From NCBI GenBank assembly GCA_016720595.1, contig JADKKI010000021.1, positions 137,510 through 201,509 of the forward strand: a stretch of DNA of 64,000 nt, given 5' to 3'. The first letter of the stretch is position 1; each line of letters starts with the position of its first letter. The DNA comes from Myxococcales bacterium. GTDB taxonomy: Bacteria > Myxococcota_A > Polyangia > Haliangiales > Haliangiaceae. The position numbers and the translations under genes are program-made. This document shows, piece by piece, positions 32,816-43,964 of the stretch. The notes beneath the pieces were generated by a model, which was not told where the DNA came from, ran no database searches, and was given only the letters and a program-made list of their open reading frames with translations.

Positions 32816-34106
32816 AATCGAGTCCCAGCAGGGGCAACACGATCTGCCTTAGATAGAACCGCGTCCCCGCGCCGACCGAGTTCCGGAAGCCATCGAGGCC
32901 GCGCACCTGTGAGTTCGGGAGATAGTTGCGCTCGGGGTTGGAGGTCTTGAGGAAGGTCGTGTACGCCGAATCGAGGAACACCAGGCCGCGGACGGAGAGC
33001 CCGAACACGGTGAGCATCGGCACCGAGTACTCGAGGTTCATGTTGGTCTTGAAGTCGCCGCGGAACTGATCGTTCAGGTACCCGCGCATCGACGTGCCAC
33101 CCGTCTTGAACTCCTGCTGGAACGGCAGCTTGTTGCCATAGTTGACGCCGAGCTTCGCGACGAAGTTGTGCCGCTTCAGCACCTGCCACGCCTTGAAGAT
33201 CGAGAGCGTGGCGAGCTGGTAGTGGAAGTCCGAACCGAGGGACGGCAGCGATTGCTCGAAGATCGCGGTGTACTTGTACCCGCTCTGCACGCCGTACCAG
33301 TTGGCGCGGCGATCGATCGAGAGCGTCCACTCGTTCGAGACGTCCCAGCCCTCCTTGCCGGGCAACGGGATCGGATCGGTGTCGGCGATCCCGAGATCCT
33401 CCACCTTGTCTGCACCGTCGCTGAGCGAGGTCTTGCTCTTCACGTAGCTGACCTTGGCGCCGCGCAGACGACCCTCGATCCGGATGCCGCGGAACAGCCC
33501 GATCCCGAGCTTCAGGCCGCCGTTCAGGTAGTGGATCCGCGATTCGCGCACGGGATCCGGGCCCGACTGGATGAACTTGGTGGGCGCCGCGTACTCGATG
33601 TTGCGCGAGGACTTGAGGAAGGTATCGAACTGCGCCGAGAACCGCGTGCCACCGATCGAAGGGATCAGCCACGCGCCGATGAAGAACGAGTCACCGGTGG
33701 CGATCTGCCCGTAGAGCAGCAGCTTCTGGTTCAGGCCGAACAGGTTGTTCTCGCCGAACCCGATGCCGCCGCCCTTGTTGGTGGGCTGGTTGTAGAGCGC
33801 CGGCGCGATCACCCAGGAGTGCTTGTCCTTGGCGAGGATATGGACCTTGACGCCCCCCTTCACCGGCTCGGTGAACACCTCGACGTCCTTGAACAGGCCG
33901 CTCGAGACCAGGTTGCGCTTGATCTCCTCCGCCATGTCAGGCGTCCAGTCATCGCCGACCTCGATCTTGGCGATCAGCTCGACGGTGTCCGCCGTGGTCT
34001 TCTTGTTCTCTTCGACGGAGATCTCCGCGATCTGATCCGCGGACGCGACGCGCGCCGCGAACGTGACCGCGAACATCACCGCCAGCCCGGCGAGTGAAAA
34101 CCTCAC
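32754..34106 (-). CDS. BamA/TamA-like outer-membrane protein with one POTRA domain
   Basis: 450 residues, signal peptide ending ASA at about residue 23. Residues 24-105 look like a single POTRA domain (TVELIAKIEVGDDWTPDMAEEIKRNLVSSGLFKDVEV). Residues 110-450 form a surface-antigen type 16-strand barrel. The conserved loop motif GGTSMRGYLNDQFRGD corresponds to the VRGF/Y lid-lock of Omp85 proteins. The single POTRA and short length separate it from BamA (five POTRA). It is first in a five-gene leftward set, suggesting a dedicated outer-membrane insertion, lipid or secretion task. Confidence 0.82.
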   Translation of the reverse strand: MRFSLAGLAVMFAVTFAARVASADQIAEISVEENKKTTADTVELIAKIEVGDDWTPDMAEEIKRNLVSSGLFKDVEVFTEPVKGGVKVHILAKDKHSWVIAPALYNQPTNKGGGIGFGENNLFGLNQKLLLYGQIATGDSFFIGAWLIPSIGGTRFSAQFDTFLKSSRNIEYAAPTKFIQSGPDPVRESRIHYLNGGLKLGIGLFRGIRIEGRLRGAKVSYVKSKTSLSDGADKVEDLGIADTDPIPLPGKEGWDVSNEWTLSIDRRANWYGVQSGYKYTAIFEQSLPSLGSDFHYQLATLSIFKAWQVLKRHNFVAKLGVNYGNKLPFQQEFKTGGTSMRGYLNDQFRGDFKTNMNLEYSVPMLTVFGLSVRGLVFLDSAYTTFLKTSNPERNYLPNSQVRGLDGFRNSVGAGTRFYLRQIVLPLLGLDFGYGLEARDFQIYLAIGLTD

Positions 34107-34190
34107 CCCTGAAGTATCGCACGGCCCTCCACCCCTTCGCCCGTCGTGCGCGGTCGATCACACTGGCCGGCACGTGATACCAACAGCTTC

Positions 34191-34679
34191 ATGAACCCCG
34201 CCGAGGTCGCGACGGCGCTCCTGATCGAGCGCACCCTGATGAACAGCCCCGCCTACCGCAAGGTCGATGACACGCTGTACGTCATCAAGCAGGGGTCGGC
34301 GTACGTCATGATCAACGTCGTCCCCTGGGGCGACAACCGCGCCATGGTCCGCTGCACCGCGCAGCTGGTGAAGGGCGTGGACGTCGATGGGCCGCTCGCG
34401 AAGCAGCTGCTCGAGCTCAACGGTCACCTCCGGTTCGGCGCGTTCGCCTGGGATCCGGCCGAGCACACCGTGCTGTTCACCCACACCATCCTCGGCGGCA
34501 CCACGCTCGATCCCGAGGAGCTCACCGCCACGCTCCGCGACGTCGCCCTGGTCGCCGACGAGTACGACGATAAGCTCATGAAGAAGTACGGCGGCCAGCG
34601 CATGATCGACCTCCTCGAGGAGGCCGCGATGGAGCGGATCATGGACAAGGACCCCTCGAGCTTCAAGTTCGACGAGTAA
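34191..34679 (+). CDS. YbjN / type III chaperone-like domain protein
   Basis: 162 residues, cytosolic. The pattern [41 protein letters not shown], then [39 protein letters not shown] and [25 protein letters not shown] matches the YbjN/CesT-like alpha-beta fold, which acts as a small-protein chaperone in several systems. No secretion genes are adjacent. ATG 34191 is favoured over an upstream in-frame start at 34146. The next gene follows after 4 bp. Confidence 0.7.
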   Translation: MNPAEVATALLIERTLMNSPAYRKVDDTLYVIKQGSAYVMINVVPWGDNRAMVRCTAQLVKGVDVDGPLAKQLLELNGHLRFGAFAWDPAEHTVLFTHTILGGTTLDPEELTATLRDVALVADEYDDKLMKKYGGQRMIDLLEEAAMERIMDKDPSSFKFDE

Positions 34680-34683
34680 GCCC

Positions 34684-35214
34684 ATGGCGAAGGCCAAGAA
34701 GCCCGCGGCCAAGAAGCCCGCGGCCAAGAAGCCCGCGGCCAAGAAGCCCGCGGCCAAGAAGCCTGCGGCCAAGAAGTCCGTCCCGACCAAGCCAGCCAAC
34801 AAGCGTGCCGCCAAGGCCGCGCCGCAGATGATGCTCGGGCACGCGGCCCTGCTCCCCGTGCTGCGTTCGATCCGCTCGGTGATCTACAAGGTCACCGACC
34901 TCGAGAAGGCCAAGCAGTTCTACGCCGCCGCGCTCGGCCGCCAGCCGTACTTCGACCAGCCGTTCTATGCGGGCTTCGACGTCGACGGCCAGGAGCTCGG
35001 CCTCCATCCTGACGTGTCCACGCGCGGTCCGGGACCCGGCGGTAGCGTCGCCTACTGGAAGGTCAGCGACATCTTCGCCGTGTGGACCCGCCTGACCACC
35101 GAGCTCGGCGGCACGCCGGACGAGGCACCGCACGGCGTCGGCGGCGATATCGTGATGGCGACGGTCGGCGATCCGTTCGGCAACCTCGTCGGGCTGATCC
35201 AGATCGATTCCTGA
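34684..35214 (+). CDS. VOC (glyoxalase/bleomycin-resistance fold) protein with histone-H1-like Lys/Ala tail
   Basis: 176 residues. Residues 1-50 are AAKKP-type repeats, like the C-terminal tails of eukaryotic H1 and bacterial H1-like nucleoid proteins. Residues 60-176 form a VOC domain: [74 protein letters not shown]. Metal-site residues typical of glyoxalase I are not all obvious (Glu/His at ELGLH and the final Asp region), so activity is uncertain. The basic tail could bind DNA, RNA or the cell surface. It sits 4 bp after the YbjN-like gene, with no signal peptide. Confidence 0.82.
   Translation: MAKAKKPAAKKPAAKKPAAKKPAAKKPAAKKSVPTKPANKRAAKAAPQMMLGHAALLPVLRSIRSVIYKVTDLEKAKQFYAAALGRQPYFDQPFYAGFDVDGQELGLHPDVSTRGPGPGGSVAYWKVSDIFAVWTRLTTELGGTPDEAPHGVGGDIVMATVGDPFGNLVGLIQIDS
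34702..34776 (+). repeat. 15-bp tandem repeat encoding the PAAKK tail
   Basis: Five consecutive 15-bp units CCCGCGGCCAAGAAG (the last starts CCT) at 34702-34776. Near-identity at synonymous sites indicates recent expansion by slippage. Unit length is a multiple of three, so copy changes alter tail charge but not frame. Confidence 0.9.
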
Positions 35215-35238
35215 GCGGTCGCCGCGTGAGCCAGCCGG

Positions 35239-35856
35239 CTACGCCTTGGCGGCGCCGGAGGCGTTCGCGTACGCCGGGCGATCGGTCACGCCGGCGAGCC
35301 ACTTCGTGACGTTCGGGTAGCTCGAGAGATCGAGCTTCGCGAACGTGGCGTAGGCGAGCACGGTCGCGACGTTGATGTCACCGACGGTGAAGCTGTCACC
35401 GGCCATGTAGCGCTGCGTGCCGAGGTGCGCGTTGAGCACGGGCAGGTACTTCGCGGCGCCGGCCTTGGCCGCGGTCTCGACGTCCGACGCGAGCGGCTGC
35501 TGCGTCCACGCCGGCGACGCCAGGGTGGCGAGGTGCTGGTACAGGTTGAGCGCCGCCCACAGCGACCACTGCCACGCCTTGGCGCGCTGCTGCGCGGTCT
35601 TGCCGCCGAGGTCCGAGCCGGCCTTCTCGATCATGTACGAGCAGATCGCCATCGACTCGGCGAGGTTGAAGTCGCCGTCGACGAGCGCCGGGACCTGACC
35701 CATCGGGTTGATCTGGAGGAACGCTTCGCCCTTGTGCTCGCCCTTGCTGAAGTCGACCGGCACGGTCTCGTAAGGGGTGCCCAGCTCGGCGGCGACCCAG
35801 TGCGTGCGGAGAGAGGAGCCCATGCGCGGTCCATACAGCTTGATCGAATTGGTCAT
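35239..35856 (-). CDS. Glutathione S-transferase
   Basis: 205 residues, cytosolic. The N-terminal thioredoxin-fold domain (1-80) has KLYGPRMGSSLRTHWVAAELG, with a Ser in the activating position, then MGQVPALVDGDFNLAESMAICSYM (cis-Pro and the glutathione-binding ES). The C-terminal all-helical domain (90-200) has YMAGDSFTVGDINVATVLAY, matching the conserved N-capping box. It conjugates or reduces with glutathione; substrate unknown. ATG 35856 begins at the first beta strand, whereas a start at 35886 adds ten odd residues. Monocistronic. Confidence 0.9.
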   Translation of the reverse strand: MTNSIKLYGPRMGSSLRTHWVAAELGTPYETVPVDFSKGEHKGEAFLQINPMGQVPALVDGDFNLAESMAICSYMIEKAGSDLGGKTAQQRAKAWQWSLWAALNLYQHLATLASPAWTQQPLASDVETAAKAGAAKYLPVLNAHLGTQRYMAGDSFTVGDINVATVLAYATFAKLDLSSYPNVTKWLAGVTDRPAYANASGAAKA

Positions 35857-35961
35857 GCGGCACGACGTACTGCAATTCCTGACCAAAGTCGATGGAATCG
35901 ATCTCGCCGAGGCTGCCCCTCGGTGGCGCCCTCCGGCTGCTTCGCGCCCCGGGCGTTCGTC

Positions 35962-36639
35962 TCAGACGAAGCGTCGGCGCGCCGGCGGTGCACCATATGG
36001 CTTGCAGCACGGGCCGCGATCGACAGGCTCCGTATAGAGCACCACGGTGAGATCGAGCCGGGCGTTTGCACCGTCGGCGACCTCGACCTTCCCCCGGGTG
36101 GGCGGAGGCGGCGACTGCCGCGGGTTGTTCGGCCGGAGTGACTCGATGGTGACCAGGTACGTCCCGGCCGGCAGGCCATGAAACGCGTACCTGCCCTGCG
36201 CGTCGGTCTGCGTGGTCTGGGGCTGCTCTCCGGCACGCTGCGCATGGACCTGCATTCCGGACATCGGCCGGCCCGTCGTACTTCCCACCACGACGCCGCT
36301 GATCCCACCGCTCGTGACGGGAGGCTTTGCGAACCCTCCATCGGGTGGCTTCGCGAAGCCTCCATCGGGTGGCGGCGGTGGTGGCGGCACTTCGACCACG
36401 TGATCCACCGGGGTGTGCTGCTGGGTATCGTCCGGCGGTGGTGGCGGCGGCGGTGGTTGCTGTGTCGCCGGCGTGACCACGCAGCCCGCGAGCGTTGCGC
36501 CGGCGAAGATCGCAGCGCGGCTGAGCCGTGCGACGACCAGCGGTGTCCGCGCGACCGGCATCGGGACGCTGGCGCCACAGAACGGGCACGCCTCGTCCCG
36601 TACGTGGCGACGACAGCTCGGGCACGGGCGTAACGTCAT
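35962..36639 (-). CDS. Zinc-ribbon protein with carboxypeptidase-regulatory-like beta-sandwich
   Basis: 225 residues. An N-terminal zinc ribbon (Cys6, Cys9, Cys18, Cys21; RPCPSCRRHVRDEACPFC) is followed by a hydrophobic segment (about 40-52, AAIFAGATLAGCV) and a Pro-rich spacer containing two GGFAKPPD copies. Residues about 112-200 form a CarboxypepD_reg/SpaA-like fold (ISGVVVGSTTGRPMSGMQVHAQ, TDAQGRYAFHGLPAGTYLVTIE). The tail has CC and many Arg. The order suggests a cytosolic zinc ribbon and an external beta-sandwich. Function unknown. Confidence 0.65.
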   Translation of the reverse strand: MTLRPCPSCRRHVRDEACPFCGASVPMPVARTPLVVARLSRAAIFAGATLAGCVVTPATQQPPPPPPPPDDTQQHTPVDHVVEVPPPPPPPDGGFAKPPDGGFAKPPVTSGGISGVVVGSTTGRPMSGMQVHAQRAGEQPQTTQTDAQGRYAFHGLPAGTYLVTIESLRPNNPRQSPPPPTRGKVEVADGANARLDLTVVLYTEPVDRGPCCKPYGAPPARRRFV

Positions 36640-36751
36640 GCGCTGATCATACCGGAAGCCGCCGGCGTGCAAGCAGAAGAGCTGGGCGCGACGCCCTGCC
36701 CGGATGATTCCCGGAACGGCGCCTACCGCCTCGGTCTGTTAGGCTCTCGTC

Positions 36752-38820
<2,069 letters not shown>

Positions 38821-38877
38821 CTCCACACGCGAAGCGAGCACGTCGCGAGGGTCGAGCGGTAGCCGACGGCCGCGTGC

Positions 38878-39414
38878 TCAGGGCGCCAGCTTCAGCTGCC
38901 TGGCCGCCGCGTCCCAGCGCCACACCGCGCCTTCGCTGGTCTTGATCGTGGCGCCTTCGATCGTGAAGCCGGGCTGCTTCGTGGTGGGGATCGTCCCGAG
39001 CTGCACCGGCTCGCCGGCGCGCAGGGTGAACACGAAGACACCGAACACGGCATCGTGGCCGCTGTTCAGCTGGAACGGGATCACCGCCTCCTCGTGGCCA
39101 TCGCCATCGAGGTCGACGAGAGCGGGTGGATCCAGCGCGAGGAAGCTCGCTCCCTCGGCGGTGGCCGACGGGTCCTGGCTGGCGTGGAGCCCGCCGCCTT
39201 CGTCCTCGATCACGTGGAACTCGGCGCGCCCGTGCGTGGCCTTGACCGCGCCGAGCGAGCCGAGATCGTAGCGGAGGCTCTGCCAGTCGAGGCTCAACGG
39301 ATCGGGCAGCTCGGGCGTGGTGGCGGAGCCCACGGGCGGTGTGGCCTGGGCCGGCTCGCGTCGCTTGTCGCAACCAACGACGATCACGCTCGCGAGCAGC
39401 AGCGTCCGGATCAT
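38878..39414 (-). CDS. Lipoprotein with integrin-like DxDGDG motif
   Basis: 178 residues. Signal MIRTLLLASVIVVGC (lipobox VVGC) followed by DKRREPA. The mature domain contains VDLDGDGHEEAVIPFQL, a calcium-binding VCBS/FG-GAP-type motif, plus several short strands. Its start overlaps the sigma-factor stop (ATGA on the minus strand), so the two are translated together. It could be an envelope sensor or effector of that sigma factor; this is inference. Confidence 0.7.
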   Translation of the reverse strand: MIRTLLLASVIVVGCDKRREPAQATPPVGSATTPELPDPLSLDWQSLRYDLGSLGAVKATHGRAEFHVIEDEGGGLHASQDPSATAEGASFLALDPPALVDLDGDGHEEAVIPFQLNSGHDAVFGVFVFTLRAGEPVQLGTIPTTKQPGFTIEGATIKTSEGAVWRWDAAARQLKLAP

Positions 39415-40199
39415 CGCGCGAGCTGATCGACGAGCTTCGTCCCGAGATCCGCCGGGGGATCCGGTTCGGGGAGGTTGCCGTAGATCGCCGCGATGTCGCG
39501 CATCGGCACGTCGTCGTTGCCCGGGCCGGTGCCGTAGCGGCCGTAGGGCTCCACCGGCTTGCGCAGCGAGACCACGCCGCCCGACGGCCCCATCCCGCGG
39601 ATGAAGCCCTTGTGCAGGGCGGTGCCCACGCGCGCGGGGCAGCGGCACGGGTTCATCGGGTTGACGTGCTCGCAGCGCGGCGCCAGGTAGTCCCCGATCT
39701 TCTTGCGCGCGCGGGACAGCCGGACCTTGTAGGCGCTCTCGGTGATCGCGAGGCTCTTGGCCGCCGCATCGTCGGCGAGCTTGAGCACGTGGCACACGAC
39801 GAACGCGGCGCGCTCGCCGGGCGGCAGGCAGTTGATCACCGACGTCATGCAGCCTTGCTTCAGCTCCCACAGGAGGAAGTCGCGCTGGGGGTCGCTCAGC
39901 GAGCGGACCACGTCGGTGCGCGTGGCCTCGTTGCGAAGCGTGTCATCGAGGATGTCGAAGTTGACCTCGGGCTGACGCGGGAGCCGCTCCTCGAGGAGCT
40001 TGTTCGCGAGCCCGAGCAGCCAGATCTCGAGCCCCTCGGTAGGCATCGGATCGACGGCGATGGCGAGCGTGAACACGTCGGCGAGGTACCGCTCGGCGCG
40101 GTCTCGATCGAGCGTGAGCCGGAACACGAAGTTGTACAGCTGGCGCCAGTGAGGCTCGACGAGCTTGTTCAGCTGGTCTCGATCGAGCTTGGTCGCCAT
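39411..40199 (-). CDS. ECF-like sigma factor with Cys-containing C-terminal extension
   Basis: 262 residues, longer than the usual 180-200. Region 2 (about 10-75) is divergent (LYNFVFRLTLDRDRAERYLADVFTLA). Region 4 (about 120-172) reads NCLPPGERAAFVVCHVLKLADDAAAKSLAITESAYKVRLSRARKKI. The extension carries Cys176, Cys185 and Cys187 (RCEHVNPMNPCRC), a pattern found after region 4 in some sigma-70-like families, possibly metal- or redox-binding. The remaining 70 residues are unassigned. No anti-sigma gene is adjacent; the coupled partner is the lipoprotein at 38878. The Cys cluster may replace an anti-sigma as built-in control. Confidence 0.72.
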   Translation of the reverse strand: MATKLDRDQLNKLVEPHWRQLYNFVFRLTLDRDRAERYLADVFTLAIAVDPMPTEGLEIWLLGLANKLLEERLPRQPEVNFDILDDTLRNEATRTDVVRSLSDPQRDFLLWELKQGCMTSVINCLPPGERAAFVVCHVLKLADDAAAKSLAITESAYKVRLSRARKKIGDYLAPRCEHVNPMNPCRCPARVGTALHKGFIRGMGPSGGVVSLRKPVEPYGRYGTGPGNDDVPMRDIAAIYGNLPEPDPPADLGTKLVDQLAR

Positions 40200-40266
40200 C
40201 TCAAGTCCGATGGTACACCGGGCCGGGCCAGGCGTTCAGCTGGACGGTCGTGGTACGGTTTTCGAG

Positions 40267-41478
40267 ATGCTCGGCCGGATCGCATACGTCGGGATGGCGC
40301 TAGGTCTGTGCCTCGCTCTGGTCGCAGGGCTGTCGCTGGCGCAGGGTTGCTACTCGGTCCCCCAGCCGGTGTGTGGCTTCTTCTGTGGCGCGAGCGGCGC
40401 CTGCCCCGATGACTACACGTGCATGGCGGACAACCGCTGCCACTTGAACGGCGCCGCTGCGACGATGTGCTTCTCGATCGATGCGGGTTCGATCGATGCG
40501 GATGCGCCCAACCCACCGTCGGACGTACCGATCGATGGCAACGTCGCACCCGCCGTCGTCCAGACCACGCCGAGCAACGGCGGCACCGGCGTGGGCGTCG
40601 GCTCCACGGTCACCGCGACGTTCTCCGAGAACGTCCTCAACGTCAGCGGCGCCACGTTCACGCTGGTCCAGGGCGCCACGCCGGTGACCGCCACCGTCAG
40701 CTACAACGCGGGCAGCTTCCTCGCGACGTTGACCCCGAGTGCGCAGCTCGCCGCGAACACCACGTACACCGCGAGCGTGTCGAGCACGATCGTCGATGCG
40801 GATGGCCTCCCGATCACGACCACGTCGTGGAGCTTCACCACCGGTGCCGACCTCGTCGCGCCCAGCGTGGTGATGACCACGCCCGCGGCCGGCGGCACCG
40901 GGGTCGCGGTCACCGCCACGGTCACCGCGCGGTTCGACGAGGCCGTGATCGGCGTCTCGGGCACCACGTTCACGCTGCTGAACGGCGGCACCCCGATCCC
41001 CGGCACGGTGACCTACACCGCCGGCACCAAGACCGCGACGTTCACGCCCACGGGTCAGCTGCCGGCCAACACGCTCTTGACCGCCACGCTGACCGCGGGG
41101 ATCACCGACGTGGCCACCAACGCGCTCTCGGGTGCACCGGTGACGTGGACGTTCACCACCGGTGCGGACAACGTGGCGCCCACCGTCCTCAGCACCACGC
41201 CGAGCAACGGCGCGACCGCGGTCTCGGTGAACGCGGCGATCACGGTGCTGTTCGACGAGCCCGTGCTGAACGTCAGCCTCACCAGCTTCACGGTCAACGA
41301 TGGCTCCGCGGTCTCCGGCGTGCTCACCGCTGGCATGGGCGGGCGCTCGTGGACGATCACCCCGGCGTTCTCGCTCGCCGCCGCGGCGACGGTCACCGTC
41401 ACGCTGACCACCGCGATCACCGACAACGCGACCAATCCTCTGGCCGCGCCGGTGACCTTCACGTTCATGACGCAGTGA
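40267..41478 (+). CDS. Surface lipoprotein with Cys-rich head and three bacterial Ig-like (Big_5) domains
   Basis: 403 residues. N-terminal hydrophobic signal and a probable lipobox ending AQGC (Cys28). A small Cys-rich module (about 33-72, CGFFCGASGACPDDYTC) is followed by an acidic linker. Three repeats of about 103 residues begin near 92, 199 and 302, each with VAPxVVxTTPxxG, VTATFxExV and a WTFTTG-like end. This is the Big_5/SbsA Ig-like fold used in surface-layer and adhesion proteins. Its stop overlaps the convergent adenosine deaminase gene by 14 bp. Binding target unknown. Confidence 0.85.
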   Translation: MLGRIAYVGMALGLCLALVAGLSLAQGCYSVPQPVCGFFCGASGACPDDYTCMADNRCHLNGAAATMCFSIDAGSIDADAPNPPSDVPIDGNVAPAVVQTTPSNGGTGVGVGSTVTATFSENVLNVSGATFTLVQGATPVTATVSYNAGSFLATLTPSAQLAANTTYTASVSSTIVDADGLPITTTSWSFTTGADLVAPSVVMTTPAAGGTGVAVTATVTARFDEAVIGVSGTTFTLLNGGTPIPGTVTYTAGTKTATFTPTGQLPANTLLTATLTAGITDVATNALSGAPVTWTFTTGADNVAPTVLSTTPSNGATAVSVNAAITVLFDEPVLNVSLTSFTVNDGSAVSGVLTAGMGGRSWTITPAFSLAAAATVTVTLTTAITDNATNPLAAPVTFTFMTQ

Positions 41479-42610
41479 GCTTGGGCTTGGTCGGCGCAGG
41501 TGCCGGCCCCGTGGTCGGCGTATCAGACTCCACGAGCCCGACCCGGCCGGTGACCTCACCGCGCGGATCGACGAACGTGGACAGCTCGCGGCTGATCTCG
41601 GCGAGCAGGTCCGCCTTCTCGCGATAGGGCATGAACGCGCTCTTGAACCCCGCGATGATGATCTCCTTGATCGTCCGCAGCGACCAGCCGTAGTGCCGGT
41701 GGCAGAGGTGGAGCTCCTTGGTCACGGTGGTGTCCGACATCAAGCGGTTGTCGGTGTTGATCGTCACGCGCAGGCCATAGTCCACGTAGAAGTCCACCGG
41801 GTGGGTCTCCCAGCTCGTGGCCGCGCGCGTCTGCACGTTCGAGGACGGACACACCTCGAGGGCGATCCGGTGATCGTTGACGTAGTTGAGCAGGTCCCCG
41901 CTCTCGACGAGCCGTGTGCCATGGCCGATCCGGTGCGCGCCGCACTTGTGGATCGCCTGGTGCACCGAGTCCGGACCGAACGATTCGCCGGCGTGCGCGG
42001 TGCAGTTGATGTTGTTGTCGATCACCAGCTGGAACGCCTGGCGGTGCAGCTTGGCGGGGTTATTGACCTCGGAGCCGGCGAGATCGAAGCCGACGACGCC
42101 GCGGTTCTTGAACGCCACGCACAGCTCGGCGATCCGCAGGCTCGATTCCGGACCGAGCGATCGGATCGCGCACAGGATCAGCCCATAGCGGATCCCGAAC
42201 TCGCGCTTCGCGGTGCGCAGGCCTCGCAGCACGGCCTCCACCACCTGCGCCGGCCGCAGCCCCTCGCGGATGTGGAGGAGCGGCGAGTAGCGGACCTCGA
42301 TGTACCGCACGTTCTCGGCGTGGGCGTCCTCCGCGAGCTCGTACGCCGAGCGCTCGAGGCCCTCCTCGGTCTGCATCACGCTGAGGGTGATGTCGAACGC
42401 GCGCAGGTAGTCATCGAGGGAGGCGACGTGCTCACCGGCCGCGAGCATGTCGCCGAGGCCGGTGCGGTCGAACGTGGGCAGCTGGACGCCCTGCTTCTTC
42501 GCGAGCGCGATCACCGTGTCGAGGCGAAGCGAGCCATCGAGGTGACAGTGCAGATCGGTCTTCGGCAGCTTGTGGATCAGCTCGACGGGAATCTCGGCCT
42601 GCGGGATCAT
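41465..42610 (-). CDS. add: Adenosine deaminase
   Basis: Deaminates adenosine (or a related nucleoside) to inosine in purine salvage; zinc-dependent, cytosolic. The 381-residue protein has the zinc/substrate motif KTDLHCHLDGSLR (18-30), VRYIEVRYSPLLH, VGFDLAGSE, NCTAHAGES, HRIGHGTRL, the PSSNVQT stretch and VTINTDNRLMS. These cover the catalytic Glu of HAGE, the catalytic His of GHG and the late metal Asp (here Asp-Asn, as in many bacterial members). The C-terminal 40 residues are Pro/Thr-rich and unlike the family. ATG 42610 is three bases after a clear break in coding quality. Confidence 0.9.
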   Translation of the reverse strand: MIPQAEIPVELIHKLPKTDLHCHLDGSLRLDTVIALAKKQGVQLPTFDRTGLGDMLAAGEHVASLDDYLRAFDITLSVMQTEEGLERSAYELAEDAHAENVRYIEVRYSPLLHIREGLRPAQVVEAVLRGLRTAKREFGIRYGLILCAIRSLGPESSLRIAELCVAFKNRGVVGFDLAGSEVNNPAKLHRQAFQLVIDNNINCTAHAGESFGPDSVHQAIHKCGAHRIGHGTRLVESGDLLNYVNDHRIALEVCPSSNVQTRAATSWETHPVDFYVDYGLRVTINTDNRLMSDTTVTKELHLCHRHYGWSLRTIKEIIIAGFKSAFMPYREKADLLAEISRELSTFVDPRGEVTGRVGLVESDTPTTGPAPAPTKPKLTAS

Positions 42611-42651
42611 CGCTCGGCCACTATCCCGCCGGGAGTGCCCAGCCGCAACAG

Positions 42652-43964
42652 CTAGTTGGGCGCCAGCTCGATCTTCGTCAGACCGGAGTCGGAGGCCAGC
42701 GCTGCGCGGATCGACTCGGAGGCCAGATCCTCGCCGAGAAACCACTTGCCGGCCTTGTAGGGAAACCGCGGCACCACCACGCTCGCCTTCCACGGGCTGC
42801 CCTTGATCAGATCGCGATCCGCTCGGCGCTGACGGCACTCACGGTTCGATAGGTGATCACGAGGCGCGCCTCCACATAGAGCAGCACCGCGATCGAGAGC
42901 CCTGCGCACGCCTTGCGAGCCCACGGGGCGCCGAGCTGGGATACGACCGCGCCAGCGAGTGCGATCGAGATCAGCCCCACCGAGTGTACGTAGAGGCGCG
43001 GGCCGAGCTTGGGCGAGCCGAGCAGCGCGAGCGTGGCGAGCAGGCCCGCGGCTGCGAGCGCCCACAGCGCGCGACGGACGATCGGGGACATCGGCGCGGG
43101 CCGCGTGCGGCGGCGGGCGACGATCGCGAGGGCGATCCAGGGGACCGACCACAACAGATACAGGGGGAGCAGCACCACGATGCGGAGGTTCTCGCCCACG
43201 CCGCGCTCGACGATCCTGCCGAGGATGCCCGCCTCCTTCGCGAGCCCGCCATAGCGCGCGCCATGACCGGGCGCGAGGATCAGCAGCACGTACCCGACCG
43301 CGAGCCCGACGAGGCCCGCGATCATCCACGGCTTGATCCCGTGACCCTGCCGAACCGACCACACGACCACCGCGGCGCCGAGCCCGAGGAACGCGGGGCC
43401 CGTATGCTCGTTGCACATCCCGGCGGCCACGCCAAGCACGAGCAACAGCGGCGCCCACCACAGCCGCCAGCTCCGCGGCTCGGTGACGTGGAGCCGATAG
43501 GGCACGAGCCACAGCAGGTTGAGCAGGAGGCCGAACGTGTAGTTCCCCATGAACGGCCGGTAGAACAGCATCGGGCCGAACTGCGGCGTGCACGCGGCGA
43601 AGATCGCGGTGGTGGTCGCGAACACGAGTGCATCGTCGGTGCGGCACAGCGAGGGCCAGCGGCCGAGCGCCACGGCGGCCATCACGTAGAGCAGGCCGAG
43701 CTCGAGGAGGGGCGTGATGATCACGTGGTACGGCCCGGGGGCGTAGAGCAGCGTGGTCAGGGTCTGACCGAGGCGCGGGTTCGAGCCGAGCCAGCCGTCC
43801 CGGATGAAGCCCCAGGCCACCCCGAGATCGAGCGAATGCCAGCGGTACCAGAACAGGTTGCTCCAGCCATCGCGAACCACGGGCTCCCAGTGCGTGCCGA
43901 GGATCATCACGATCCACAGCGATGCGAGCATCGCCGCCCACGCCAGCGGTGCCTTGCGGTTCAC
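42652..43964 (-). CDS. Polytopic membrane protein of glycan locus (frame break near C-terminus)
   Basis: About 437 residues with some ten hydrophobic helices (APLAWAAMLASLWIVMILG near the start; VMAAVALGRWPSLC; LLVLGVAAGMCNEHTGPAF; WMIAGLVGLAVGYVLLILAPGHG). The reading frame ends at 42807 after SAVSAERIAI. A neighbouring frame continues with DLIKGSPWKASVVVPRFPYK, AGKWFLGEDLASES and ends at 42652. The paralogue at 45001 has the matching end (SDERLAALTAAKPGTV, SWWFLGDDF), so one base seems missing around 42813-42816. The AGMCNEHTGP motif is shared with that paralogue. GTG start overlaps the GT2 stop. Probably a GT-C-like or DUF6056-like protein. Confidence 0.72.
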
